Source: Lachnospiraceae bacterium (lineage in GTDB: Bacteria; Bacillota; Clostridia; Lachnospirales; Lachnospiraceae). From it: a stretch of 32,488 nucleotides of DNA. The notes beneath the pieces were generated by a model that ran no database searches, was not told where the DNA came from, and saw only the letters and a list, made by a program, of their open reading frames with translations. Location: contig JAJQFS010000032.1 in assembly GCA_021200995.1 (NCBI GenBank), forward strand, positions 1-32,488. Reading direction: 5' to 3'. Positions 18,305 through 26,330 of this stretch are shown here, piece after piece (position 1 is the stretch's first letter; every line of letters starts with the position of its first letter). The translations under genes and the position numbers were made by a program.

Positions 18305-18604
18305 TTACAGACCGGCAAAGATCTCGATATCCTTGCTGTCCTCGGTCAGCCATACGATCGCCTTTTTCTTCGCGGCGGTCTGTCCCTTCACCATGCCGCG
18401 GCGCTTGTTCTTGCGCGGGCAGTTCATGGTGTTGACCTTTGCAACCTTGACGCCGTCGAACATCTTCTCGACCGCTTCCTTGACCATGATCTTATTGGCT
18501 TCGGGGTGTACGTAAAACGTATATTTTCTCTCGCTCATGCCGTTCATGGACTTCTCAGTCACAACCGGTTTGAGGATGACGTCATAATATTGAACATTAG
18601 CCAT
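18305..18604 (-). CDS. rplW: 50S ribosomal protein L23
   Basis: Tunnel-exit protein that docks trigger factor and SRP. It has 99 residues. VILKPVVTEKSMNGMSERKYTFYV and the region VAKVNTMNCPRKNKRRG fit the family. Its start overlaps the rplD stop by one base (TAATG), giving tight translational coupling. Confidence 0.98.
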   Translation of the reverse strand: MANVQYYDVILKPVVTEKSMNGMSERKYTFYVHPEANKIMVKEAVEKMFDGVKVAKVNTMNCPRKNKRRGMVKGQTAAKKKAIVWLTEDSKDIEIFAGL

Positions 18605-19224
18605 TATGCGAATACCTCCTCAATCTTCGCTACGGCGTCTTTGGTCACAACGACCTTCTTCGCCTTCACGATATCATAGGTGCACAGGGTGTTGGTCAGC
18701 GTTGTCTCAATGCCTTCCACGTTTCTGGCGCTCATGACCACATTCTGATCATTCTCATCCAGGATTACCAGGCCCTTCTCCACCTTCAGATTGTCCATCA
18801 CCTTCACGAAAGACTTCGTGCGGATCTCGTCAAGCTTCAGCTCGTCGAGCACAATCAGTTTGTCATTCGCCACCGCGTCGCTCAAAGCGCTCTTTAATGC
18901 GGCTCTCTTTTCTTTTTTGTTCAGCTTGAAGCTGTAATCCCTGGGAACAGGTGTGAACACAACGCCGCCGCCCTTCCACTGGGGTGCTCTGATGGAACCC
19001 TGTCTCGCGTGGCCGGTGCCCTTCTGTCTCCAGGGCTTTTTGCCGCCGCCGCTGACCTCGGAACGGGTCTTTGCTTTCTGCGTACCCTGACGCTGATTCG
19101 CCAGATACTGTACCACTGACAGGTGTACCAGGTGCTCGTTGACTGCAATGCCGAAAACGGCGTCATTCAAGTCCATCGTGCCGACCTGTTTTCCTTCCAT
19201 ATTATAAACAGATACGTTAGCCAT
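18604..19224 (-). CDS. rplD: 50S ribosomal protein L4
   Basis: Exit-tunnel protein; in Escherichia coli it also represses its own S10 operon by binding the leader RNA. It has 206 residues from the ATG at 19224, which is eight bases after AGGAGG. An ATG two codons earlier is too close to that site. The extended tunnel loop reads TRSEVSGGGKKPWRQKGTGH followed by ARQGSIRAPQWKGGG. Confidence 0.98.
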   Translation of the reverse strand: MANVSVYNMEGKQVGTMDLNDAVFGIAVNEHLVHLSVVQYLANQRQGTQKAKTRSEVSGGGKKPWRQKGTGHARQGSIRAPQWKGGGVVFTPVPRDYSFKLNKKEKRAALKSALSDAVANDKLIVLDELKLDEIRTKSFVKVMDNLKVEKGLVILDENDQNVVMSARNVEGIETTLTNTLCTYDIVKAKKVVVTKDAVAKIEEVFA

Positions 19225-19247
19225 CTGCATGTCCTCCTTTCAACCGT

Positions 19248-19931
19248 TTAAGCCTCGACCTTGACGGTCTCTTTGATCGTGATCAGACCCTTCTTCGGTC
19301 CGGGAACGGAGCCCTTGACTAAGAGCAGGTTCTGCTCCGCGTCAACTCTCACGACTGTCAGGTTCTGCACTGTCACCTTCACGCAGCCCATGTGTCCGGG
19401 CATTCCCTTGCCCTTGAACACGCGGCCGGGTGTGGTGGCGGAGCCGTTGGAACCCTGATGGCGGTGGAACTTGGAACCGTGAGCCATGGGGCCTCTGTGC
19501 TGGCCGTATCTCTTGATCGCGCCCTGATAGCCCTTACCTTTGCTGATGGCAGTTGCGTCTATACGATCACCCACCGCGAAGATGTCCGCTTTGATCTCCG
19601 CGCCGAGAGCATAATTTTCAGCGTCTTCAAATTTGAACTCTCTTACATATCTCTTGGACGTCACGCCCGCTTTGGAGAAATGTCCCTGCAGCGGCTTGTT
19701 CACACCGTGTCTGTGCACGACTTCCTTTTTGCCGCTTCTGTCTTTGATGTTCTGCTTCTCTTTTTTGTCGACGAAGCCGACCTGCACGGCGGAGTAGCCG
19801 TCGTTCTCTTTCGTTTTGACCTGCGTCACATAGCAGGGTCCCGCCTGCAGCACGGTTACGGGAACTAATGTGCCGTCCTCGGCAAAAATCTGGGTCATGC
19901 CGATTTTGGTTGCCAATATACCTTTTTTCAT
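19248..19931 (-). CDS. rplC: 50S ribosomal protein L3
   Basis: Early assembly protein whose loop reaches the peptidyl transferase centre. It has 227 residues from the ATG at 19931, directly after GGAGGAAGA. An in-frame extension of 14 codons lacks a ribosome binding site. [20 protein letters not shown] and the loop [15 protein letters not shown] with [11 protein letters not shown] are canonical. Confidence 0.98.
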   Translation of the reverse strand: MKKGILATKIGMTQIFAEDGTLVPVTVLQAGPCYVTQVKTKENDGYSAVQVGFVDKKEKQNIKDRSGKKEVVHRHGVNKPLQGHFSKAGVTSKRYVREFKFEDAENYALGAEIKADIFAVGDRIDATAISKGKGYQGAIKRYGQHRGPMAHGSKFHRHQGSNGSATTPGRVFKGKGMPGHMGCVKVTVQNLTVVRVDAEQNLLLVKGSVPGPKKGLITIKETVKVEA

Positions 19932-20000
19932 TCTTCCTCCTTTTTCTACAGCGGAATGGAACAGGCCATTCATTCTAGTAGAAGGTTTTTGATTGTGAGA

Positions 20001-20321
20001 TTATTTTGTTACCATTTTGATGACAATGTTGACACCGGCGGGCAATTCCATTCTCTGCAGGGCATCGATGGTCTTGGAGTTGGGTGCAATGACGTCGATC
20101 AGTCTCTTGTGGGTTCTCTGCTCAAACTGCTCTCTGGAGTCCTTGTATTTGTGGACTGCGCGCAGAATGGTGACCACTTCCTTTTTGGTAGGAAGGGGAA
20201 TCGGGCCGCTGACCTGGGAACCGTTCTTTTTGACTGTTTCGATGATTTTCTTGGCAGATGCGTCGATCAGCTGATGGTCGTACGCCTTGAGTGTAATTCT
20301 CATTACCTGTTGATTTGCCAT
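20001..20321 (-). CDS. rpsJ: 30S ribosomal protein S10 (NusE)
   Basis: First gene of the S10 operon. S10 works both in the 30S head and, with NusB, in transcription antitermination. It starts [18 protein letters not shown] and contains [20 protein letters not shown], giving 106 residues. An in-frame GTG-type extension to 20345 would place the AGGAGG site inside the gene, so it is rejected. The start codon and ribosome binding site lie in a possible leader hairpin (20320-20352). Confidence 0.98.
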   Translation of the reverse strand: MANQQVMRITLKAYDHQLIDASAKKIIETVKKNGSQVSGPIPLPTKKEVVTILRAVHKYKDSREQFEQRTHKRLIDVIAPNSKTIDALQRMELPAGVNIVIKMVTK

Positions 20322-20352
20322 AAAAAAGTCGCCTCCTTTTCGCACTTTTTAT
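20320..20352 (-). promoter_or_regulatory. Possible sequestering hairpin over the rpsJ ribosome binding site and start
   Basis: In the minus-strand RNA, AUAAAAAGU (20352-20344) can pair with ACUUUUUUAU (20329-20320), with one bulged U. The loop holds GGAGG and the stem covers the first two bases of the ATG. The same upstream arm is also able to form a competing 9-pair helix with 20443-20451. Confidence 0.5.
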
Positions 20353-20451
20353 AATGTAAGCATGCGCGACAAGCGGTGACTGTACACTCTCCCGTGTGTG
20401 TCCTGCTAAAACCTTTAAAAAAGGCTCATGAACGGGCCTTTCAAAAGTGCG
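20341..20451 (-). promoter_or_regulatory. Long-range helix closing the rpsJ leader domain
   Basis: CGCACUUUU (20451-20443) is perfectly complementary to AAAAGUGCG (20349-20341), enclosing about 90 bases. Forming it would remove the arm needed for the sequestering hairpin and so leave the ribosome binding site open. Inside the domain is an AAAGGC/GCCUUU hairpin (20420-20425 with 20436-20441) whose descending arm runs into six U residues, resembling a weak attenuator. Confidence 0.5.
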
Positions 20452-20490
20452 TGGGACCTACACGTTGTTTCTGTCTCAATGACAGACGTT

Positions 20491-20519
20491 ATGGTACAGT
20501 GACTTGCCGTCAATATCAA
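20491..20519 (-). promoter_or_regulatory. Second (downstream) promoter candidate of the S10 operon
   Basis: On the minus strand TTGATA (20514-20519), 17 bases, then TACCAT (20491-20496). The -35 box is one base off consensus. Transcripts would carry a leader of about 160 bases before rpsJ, which still includes both competing helices. Confidence 0.45.
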
Positions 20520-20609
20520 GACTTGACATTCGCTCCACGGAAAACCCATACGCCGTTACCGCCGCATGGCAACCTCACGCTTCACAGCTATCATGTCACA
20601 GCAAAAATG

Positions 20610-20638
20610 ATGATACAACATATTTTTCCCGAATGCAA
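20610..20638 (-). promoter_or_regulatory. Upstream promoter of the S10-spc-alpha operon
   Basis: On the minus strand TTGCAT (20633-20638), 17 bases, then TATCAT (20610-20615), with an A/T-rich region upstream resembling an UP element (20641-20680). The leader would be about 280 bases. It lies directly after the terminator of the opp operon, as expected for the start of a new transcription unit. Confidence 0.65.
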
Positions 20639-20679
20639 GACATATTTTTTGAAAATTGTATTTATTTTGTATTTTTATC

Positions 20680-20721
20680 AAAAATCCCGCAGTACCGGCT
20701 GCTGCCGGTCTGCGGGATTTT
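20680..20721 (-). terminator. Intrinsic terminator at the end of the opp operon
   Basis: A long G/C-rich stem (AAATCCCGCAG paired with CTGCGGGATTT, then CCGGC/GCCGG inside) with a small loop is followed on the minus strand by TTTTTGATAAAAA. It separates the opp operon from the S10 promoters. The plus strand also has a short T-run, so it may work both ways. Confidence 0.9.
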
Positions 20722-20740
20722 CTGTTTTCAGTAACGTCTT

Positions 20741-22804
20741 TTACTCCGCCGCAAGTGCCTCATACTCTTCCGTGGTATAACCGTTGGAGTTGGTCTCCCA
20801 GTCTACATAGTAATAATCCGCAATAATGCCGTACATCGTGTAGGCCTTGGAATAATCATTAATCTTGGTGAGCTGCCAGCTGCTGGAATAATTCACAGGA
20901 AGTACCAGAACGCGGTCAATCATGTATGCTTCCGCCTCCGCGAACGCGGCATAACGGGCATCCAGGTCGTCCACAATTTCATCCGCCGCATACATCATGT
21001 CGGTGAATGTCTGATAATCCTCAATCAACTGCTCGTCATATGGCTCCTTCACCGTCATGCTGTGACCAGAGCAGTATTCTTCCGAATAGTTATTAATCTT
21101 GGACATGTCGGTCGCGAATACCGCGTCGTCCGATCCAAAAGCCTCTACTCCCAGATAGTTGATCGGATCGCCATAGTCCGCGCCCCAGCCGGTGAAATAG
21201 AAGGAAGCCTTGGAAGGCGTCCTCACCTCATCGCTCGAGGATGAAATATAGGTGCCAATCGTCAACGTAATAAAGTCATCGCCAAAGCATTCCGTGAACG
21301 CGTCCTTTAACACATTCGCCGTATCCAGAGCGGTCTGATTGCTGGAAGCCACATAATAAGTTGCCTCAACAGGGAAGGTCACGCCCTGCGCGGTCAGTTC
21401 CTCGATTGCTTCCTCCTTGTACTGAGCCGCGAGCTCCGGGTTCAGGCGTCTCATATTGACACCATCATAATCAGCGAGATCCAGATAGTCCTCCACCAGT
21501 TCCGTGTAATCCCTGCCGTCAGAGGTCGAGACCAGATTCTTCATGGTAAAGCAGTTATTCTCCAGCTTCAGTGGGTTGACCGCGTTGGTACGCGCATAGT
21601 AGGTCGTGAAGTCCAGACCGTAATACCATACCTTGCGAAAAGCCAGGTTGGCGACCGCCGTATTCCAGTTCACATCCGGCGTACTGCCGTCCTCCAGATT
21701 CTTATCATAGCAGAAATAAAGCTGGTAAGAATACTTGCTATACCTGGTTTCCGTCATATAGTCATAGTATTCCGAACCCTCTGTGATATTCGCCATGATG
21801 GATTCGTTTAACGTAATATGATCAATTTCTCCGGCCTGATAAAGTGTGTAACCGACATCAGTGGATTCAATCATCTTGACCGTCACGGACTGAAAACGAG
21901 TATGCTCATCATTGCCAAACCAGGATTCATTCGGCTCAAAGACCTTCTCATTGCCGGAAATGAATTCTGTCAGAATATATGGTCCATTGTACCACATGGT
22001 TGTATTGTCGATCGCGAGATATTCATCCACTGTCATGCTCTCCAGTAACGCCGGAGCGATCGGATAGAGGCAGATATAGGTTGCCAGGGTGTAGAAATAA
22101 GATTTCGGCGCTTTCATTGTGTAAACGACGGTATAATCATCCGGCGTGGAGATGCCCACCGTCTCCAGGAAGGTGTCGTTATTCCAGGTAAGCGCCTCGG
22201 CCTCCTCCTCTGTCAATGACTTGGTATACTCATAGTACTCCTCTGCGCCGGCAACCATCTCAATCAGCATGGAAGTGTTGTAGCCTTCATTTTTCCAGAA
22301 ATTCAGCGTCCACTCCATACCGGCGATAAAATCAGCGCTGGTCATATCCGCCATATAATTTCCATTCACATCCACCCAGGTTACATCATCACGAAGATGG
22401 AATGTCCATTCCGTCGCATCCTCATTCGACTCCCAGGACGTCGCCGCCGCGGGGGTCAGATTGCCATCCGGGTCGGCAGCCGCAAAGCCGCTGACAAGGT
22501 TGCATATGACATTAAAGGTGACCGCCCCCTGCGAGTGATGCGCCACAAAATCCGTAATCTCATTGGTCAACGTCTGATAAGTCACCAGATCAGTAATCGC
22601 GTTCTCCCCCTCATACATGTTCAGGGTCCATTCTGTTGATTCCGCGCTTTCTGTGCTGCCTGTGTCAGCAGTGACTGATGAACTCGATGTGCTAGATGTG
22701 CTGTCCGAACTGCTGCTGCCGCAGCCGGTCAGAAGCATCAGACCTGCACTCCCAAGTCCCGCTCCCGAAACCTTCAGAAAATCTCTTCTTGTCAGTTTTT
22801 TCAT
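20741..22804 (-). CDS. oppA: Peptide ABC transporter substrate-binding lipoprotein (second copy)
   Basis: Extracytoplasmic binding protein of the SBP_bac_5 (oligopeptide/dipeptide) family, 687 residues. The N-terminus has a twin-arginine-like motif TRRDFLK, a hydrophobic stretch and a lipobox LLTGC, so Cys28 should be lipidated and anchor the protein. A Ser/Thr-rich linker follows to about residue 55. The fold-typical AATSWESNEDATEWTFHLRD segment and GWGADYGDPINYL near the C-terminus are clear. It closely resembles the protein at 27393-29432, and the two bracket the permease genes. AAGGAGG precedes the ATG. A terminator plus a strong hairpin in its 5' region suggest expression partly uncoupled from the rest of the operon. 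The ligand cannot be told from sequence. Confidence 0.93.
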   Translation of the reverse strand: MKKLTRRDFLKVSGAGLGSAGLMLLTGCGSSSSDSTSSTSSSSVTADTGSTESAESTEWTLNMYEGENAITDLVTYQTLTNEITDFVAHHSQGAVTFNVICNLVSGFAAADPDGNLTPAAATSWESNEDATEWTFHLRDDVTWVDVNGNYMADMTSADFIAGMEWTLNFWKNEGYNTSMLIEMVAGAEEYYEYTKSLTEEEAEALTWNNDTFLETVGISTPDDYTVVYTMKAPKSYFYTLATYICLYPIAPALLESMTVDEYLAIDNTTMWYNGPYILTEFISGNEKVFEPNESWFGNDEHTRFQSVTVKMIESTDVGYTLYQAGEIDHITLNESIMANITEGSEYYDYMTETRYSKYSYQLYFCYDKNLEDGSTPDVNWNTAVANLAFRKVWYYGLDFTTYYARTNAVNPLKLENNCFTMKNLVSTSDGRDYTELVEDYLDLADYDGVNMRRLNPELAAQYKEEAIEELTAQGVTFPVEATYYVASSNQTALDTANVLKDAFTECFGDDFITLTIGTYISSSSDEVRTPSKASFYFTGWGADYGDPINYLGVEAFGSDDAVFATDMSKINNYSEEYCSGHSMTVKEPYDEQLIEDYQTFTDMMYAADEIVDDLDARYAAFAEAEAYMIDRVLVLPVNYSSSWQLTKINDYSKAYTMYGIIADYYYVDWETNSNGYTTEEYEALAAE

Positions 22805-22841
22805 AACTTCTCCTCCTTCGAATCACACATATCTGTACTGC

Positions 22842-22875
22842 GGCAGAAACGGCCGTGTGTTCTTCAGCCGTTCTG
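22842..22875 (-). promoter_or_regulatory. Strong hairpin in the 5' untranslated region of the second oppA
   Basis: GGCAGAA-CGGC pairs with GCCG-TTCTGCC (one bulged base) around a short loop, ending some 37 bases before the start codon. It has no U-tract. It is probably a 5' stabilising structure for the downstream binding-protein mRNA. Confidence 0.55.
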
Positions 22876-22878
22876 CCA

Positions 22879-22924
22879 ACAAAAAAGCCGTTTTCTCAAC
22901 ACCATTGTCGGGAAGAAAAAACAG
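22879..22924 (-). terminator. Terminator between the small membrane protein gene and the second oppA
   Basis: AGCTGTTTT and AAAACGGCT form a 9-base stem (one G-U pair) with a long loop; TTTTTTG follows on the minus strand. Read-through must occur if the second oppA has no promoter of its own, and I see none. Confidence 0.6.
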
Positions 22925-22950
22925 CTCTTTTATTCATATAAAATGAAAAC

Positions 22951-23379
22951 TCAAACATACGCGCATATGACACCGGCCAGGATCAACACCGCCCCCGAGA
23001 TCAGATCGGAAGCCAGTCGACACGCGGTCTTCTCTTCCTCCTCCAGCTCGTCCATGGGACTGACACGCTCATCCGTGAAATCGATGATATCAGGCAGGTG
23101 AAACCTCTTTTTCCTGGTCTGATCCTTATCCTTTTGGCGGGATGGGAAAATATGCACACCATCCAGCCCCAGATAGCGAAACCAGGAAAAGATACACAGA
23201 ATGATGCCGAACACCTGCAGTGCGAAAGATACTCCCCTGCCGTTTTGATCCATATAGCGACTCCACAGCAGGGAAAGCACAAGTGCGGCCAGACATCGGT
23301 ACACCGTCTGATACACCGTGGGCCGTATCATATAACGATTGCGGTAAATCTTAAAAAACTTTTTCACAGACAGGTTCAC
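22951..23379 (-). CDS. Small membrane protein of unknown function in the opp operon
   Basis: I do not recognise the family. It has 142 residues. Two hydrophobic segments (about residues 26-43 and 50-72) and a third at the very C-terminus (about 122-142) suggest three membrane helices. Between them is a charged, probably cytoplasmic stretch (RQKDKDQTRKKRF, then MDELEEEEKTA). The N-terminus is basic. The start is a GTG only three bases after the oppF stop with a poor ribosome binding site, so translation likely depends on coupling to oppF. Its place inside the opp operon suggests an accessory role in transport or lipoprotein handling, but this is inference from position alone. Confidence 0.75.
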   Translation of the reverse strand: MNLSVKKFFKIYRNRYMIRPTVYQTVYRCLAALVLSLLWSRYMDQNGRGVSFALQVFGIILCIFSWFRYLGLDGVHIFPSRQKDKDQTRKKRFHLPDIIDFTDERVSPMDELEEEEKTACRLASDLISGAVLILAGVICAYV

Positions 23380-23382
23380 CGC

Positions 23383-24315
23383 CTACTTCAGCATTCTCCG
23401 ATACTCCTCGAGCTCCTTCTGGTTGCCATAGACGAAGTGTCCCTCTTTGATCTCGCACCAGACCGGGCCGTCCTGTGAGTAGTCATGCACAGATGGGTCA
23501 TAGACCAGGAGTTTCTTCTGTTTCTCCATCTCCGGGTCCGGAATCGGAACCGCGGAGAGCAGCGCTCTCGTGTACGGATGCAGCGGATTTAAGAACAGCT
23601 CCTCCGTCTCCGCCAGTTCCACGATGCGACCCTTGTGAATCACCGCGATGCGGTCGGAAATGAAACGCACCACAGATAAATCATGCGCGATGAACAAATA
23701 GGTCAGTCCCTTGCTCGCCTTCAGACTATTTAACAGGTTCAGCACCTGCGCGCGGATGGAAACGTCCAGCGCGGAGATCGGCTCGTCGCAGACCACAAAT
23801 TCCGGCTCCATAATCAGCGCTCTGGCAATGCCGATACGCTGACGCTGCCCGCCTGAGAACTCATGGGGGAAGCGGGACGCGAACTCCGGCAGCAGACCCA
23901 CCTCTTTTAAGGCGTTCTGCACCTTCTGCTTGCGGTCTTCCTCATCCTTATACAGGTGGAAGTTAATCAGGCCCTCGGAGACGATATAATCCACTTTGGC
24001 TCGCTCGTTCAAAGACGCCTGGGGATCCTGGAAGATCATCTGCATTTTACGGATGACCTCGGTATCCAGCTCCTTGGAGATTTTGCCATTGATTTTCTGA
24101 CCTTTAAACAGGATTTCTCCTTTTGTGACCGGATTGATGCGGACAATGGCACGGCCGATCGTCGTTTTACCGGAACCGGACTCGCCCACCAGGGAAAAGG
24201 TCTCGCCCTTATAAATATCGAAGTTCACATCGTCCACGGCCACAAACTTTCTGCGGCCTTTGCCGAAGGTGACCTGCAGGTCTTTTACCTCTACCAGTTT
24301 TTCTTTCTCTGCCAT
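23383..24315 (-). CDS. oppF: Oligopeptide ABC transporter ATP-binding protein OppF
   Basis: Second nucleotide-binding subunit of the peptide importer. Walker [10 protein letters not shown] (about 44-52), the signature FSGGQRQR, Walker [10 protein letters not shown] and the switch His in LFIAHDLS are intact. [16 protein letters not shown] starts the oligopeptide-transporter C-terminal extension, but the usual Cys-rich continuation (consensus GCRFAPRCP) is missing and replaced by an unrelated tail. The GTG at 24324 is in frame, but the ATG at 24315 has GGAGG at better spacing, giving 310 residues. It follows oppD by five bases. Confidence 0.95.
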   Translation of the reverse strand: MAEKEKLVEVKDLQVTFGKGRRKFVAVDDVNFDIYKGETFSLVGESGSGKTTIGRAIVRINPVTKGEILFKGQKINGKISKELDTEVIRKMQMIFQDPQASLNERAKVDYIVSEGLINFHLYKDEEDRKQKVQNALKEVGLLPEFASRFPHEFSGGQRQRIGIARALIMEPEFVVCDEPISALDVSIRAQVLNLLNSLKASKGLTYLFIAHDLSVVRFISDRIAVIHKGRIVELAETEELFLNPLHPYTRALLSAVPIPDPEMEKQKKLLVYDPSVHDYSQDGPVWCEIKEGHFVYGNQKELEEYRRMLK

Positions 24316-24320
24316 GCCGA

Positions 24321-25367
24321 TCACCCCTCCATTCCACGTATTTTTTCTTTGTACCCCATGATGTTGGCCGGCCGTTCAAACTTCGGGCAGCGGGGATCCA
24401 GATACCAGGTCTTGGCCCAATGCGTGGGAGTCACCTCAAAGAACGGGGGCTCCTTCACATAATCGATCGCCAGCGCCATCTTATTGCGGGGTGCGAACGC
24501 GTCTCCCTTAATCTCAGTAAAGAGATTCGGAGGCGTGCCCTCGATGGCCGGCAGCTCTTCGCCCTTGACGCCCAGCTGCGGCAGGGCGGATAAAAGCGCC
24601 CAGGTGTACGGATGCCACGCGTCGAAGAAAATCTCATCCGCGTTGCCGTACTCCACGATCTGGCCAGCATACATCACCGCCACGCGGTCCGCTACATTGG
24701 CCACCACGCCCAGGTCATGCGTGATATAAATGACCGTCATGCCCAGCTCGTCTTTCAGCGAACGGATCAGATCCAGAATCTGTGCCTGAATGGTCACATC
24801 CAGCGCCGTAGTAGGCTCATCGCAGATCAGAATCTGCGGCTGGCAGGCAACAGCAATGGCAATCACCACACGCTGTCTCATACCGCCGGAGAACTCATGT
24901 GGATACTGATTGTAACGCTTCTCAGGCTCCTGGATGCCGACCTTCGTCAGCATATTGATGGCCTCCTGCTTCGCGGCGTCTCCCTTCAGCCCTCTGTGCA
25001 TCTCGATGGACTCCTGAATCTGGACGCCTATCTTTTTTAACGGGTTCAAGGAGGTCATCGGGTCCTGCATGACCATGGAGATCTTTTTGCCGCGGATTTT
25101 TCTCCATTCCTTCTCTGTTTTATATTTGGATATTTCATTGCCCTCATAGGTAATGCTGCCGCCAACGATGGAGCCGTTGGAATCCAGCATTCCCAGGAAG
25201 GATTTTGTAAACACACTTTTGCCGGAACCGGACTCTCCCACAATTGCGAGGGTCTCGCCCTCATACAGATCCAGAGAGCATTTGCGGATGGCTTTTAATT
25301 TTCTGCCGCGCAGGCTGAACTCGATCTCCACATCCTTCGCGGATAAAATCACATTTTTCTCTGCCAT
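24321..25367 (-). CDS. oppD: Oligopeptide ABC transporter ATP-binding protein OppD
   Basis: First nucleotide-binding subunit, 348 residues. Walker [10 protein letters not shown], signature FSGGMRQR, Walker [13 protein letters not shown] and the switch His in YITHDLG are intact. The C-terminal extension begins normally with [15 protein letters not shown] and IEGTPPNLF. Where other OppD proteins have a Cys-rich GCxFAPRC motif, it has GDAFAPRN, followed by an unusual segment ending in [10 protein letters not shown]. It partners OppF beneath the OppB/OppC channel. Confidence 0.96.
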   Translation of the reverse strand: MAEKNVILSAKDVEIEFSLRGRKLKAIRKCSLDLYEGETLAIVGESGSGKSVFTKSFLGMLDSNGSIVGGSITYEGNEISKYKTEKEWRKIRGKKISMVMQDPMTSLNPLKKIGVQIQESIEMHRGLKGDAAKQEAINMLTKVGIQEPEKRYNQYPHEFSGGMRQRVVIAIAVACQPQILICDEPTTALDVTIQAQILDLIRSLKDELGMTVIYITHDLGVVANVADRVAVMYAGQIVEYGNADEIFFDAWHPYTWALLSALPQLGVKGEELPAIEGTPPNLFTEIKGDAFAPRNKMALAIDYVKEPPFFEVTPTHWAKTWYLDPRCPKFERPANIMGYKEKIRGMEG

Positions 25368-25382
25368 AATCTCTGTGCTCCT

Positions 25383-26330
25383 TTATCTGTGGTTTCTCGG
25401 GTCAGCAGCGTCGGAGAAGGCGTTGCCCACCAGATAGAAGGTCACCGTGATCAGCGATACGATTACCGCCGGGAAGATCAGCAGATACGGGAACTGCAGG
25501 AAATAGCTTCTCGCGTTTCTCAACAGAATACCCAGAGACGGCGTGTTCACATCCAGGCCAAGTCCTAAGTAGGACAGGGTGGACTCTAAGGAAATCGTGT
25601 TCGGAATGGACAATGCCAGCCGCAGGATAATCACGCTGATCAGGTACGGGAAAATGTTCTTGGTCAGAATATGCAGCAGAGAGGTTCCCAGACATCTGGA
25701 TGCCAGGTTATATTCTCTGTCACGGTACATAAAGACCAGGTTCCTGACGTTTCTGGCCATACCGAGCCAGCCGAACGCGATCAGAGAAACTGCCATGATC
25801 AGGAAGCTCTGACCAACCATCAGGGCGATCAGCGTCATATAGATAATCATGGGGACATTATTAATCAGGTTGTATAAATTGGTAAAGAAACTGTCCAGTG
25901 CTCTCACATAACCCCAGATCAGTCCGATCGTCACACCGAGCACACACTCGCCCAGAGCCACGATCGCCGCCAGCATGATGGAAATCCTCGCCGCATACCA
26001 GACCTGGCACCAATAGTCACGCCCCAGGTTGTCCGTACCGAACCAGAATTCCCCGTTCGGTCTGGTAAAGGCCAGGCTGGAATTGGTCACCAGCTCAGAA
26101 TAATCATATTTGCCGATTGCCAGCGCCACAAAGGTCATGATAAAAATAAAGATAAACACGCCGGACATAAATACCGCGGATTTCTTTTTCTTAAAGTTCT
26201 GGAATACGCTTCCCCAGTAGGAATAGTCGGAATAGCCGATGCTCTCCGCCTCCTCCGAGCTGTAAGGTACAAAGTAAAACAGCTCGTCCTCCGTCTTGCC
26301 TTCCAGGCTTTTTGCAACTTCACTGCTCAT
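25383..26330 (-). CDS. oppC: Oligopeptide ABC transporter permease OppC
   Basis: Inner-membrane permease, 315 residues. It has a long acidic cytoplasmic N-terminus (about 50 residues), a first membrane helix about residues 54-75, and then the binding-protein-dependent transport domain. FGTDNLGRDYWCQVWYAARI is the typical periplasmic block. The EAA-type coupling loop is seen near EYNLASRCLGTSLLHILTKN. Its ATG overlaps the oppB stop by four bases. Confidence 0.96.
   Translation of the reverse strand: MSSEVAKSLEGKTEDELFYFVPYSSEEAESIGYSDYSYWGSVFQNFKKKKSAVFMSGVFIFIFIMTFVALAIGKYDYSELVTNSSLAFTRPNGEFWFGTDNLGRDYWCQVWYAARISIMLAAIVALGECVLGVTIGLIWGYVRALDSFFTNLYNLINNVPMIIYMTLIALMVGQSFLIMAVSLIAFGWLGMARNVRNLVFMYRDREYNLASRCLGTSLLHILTKNIFPYLISVIILRLALSIPNTISLESTLSYLGLGLDVNTPSLGILLRNARSYFLQFPYLLIFPAVIVSLITVTFYLVGNAFSDAADPRNHR

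Noticed and set aside
20376-20780. 134-codon plus-strand open frame in the rpsJ leader and promoter region
   Set aside because: It runs antisense across two promoters, the leader and a terminator into oppA, with low-complexity composition and no ribosome binding site.
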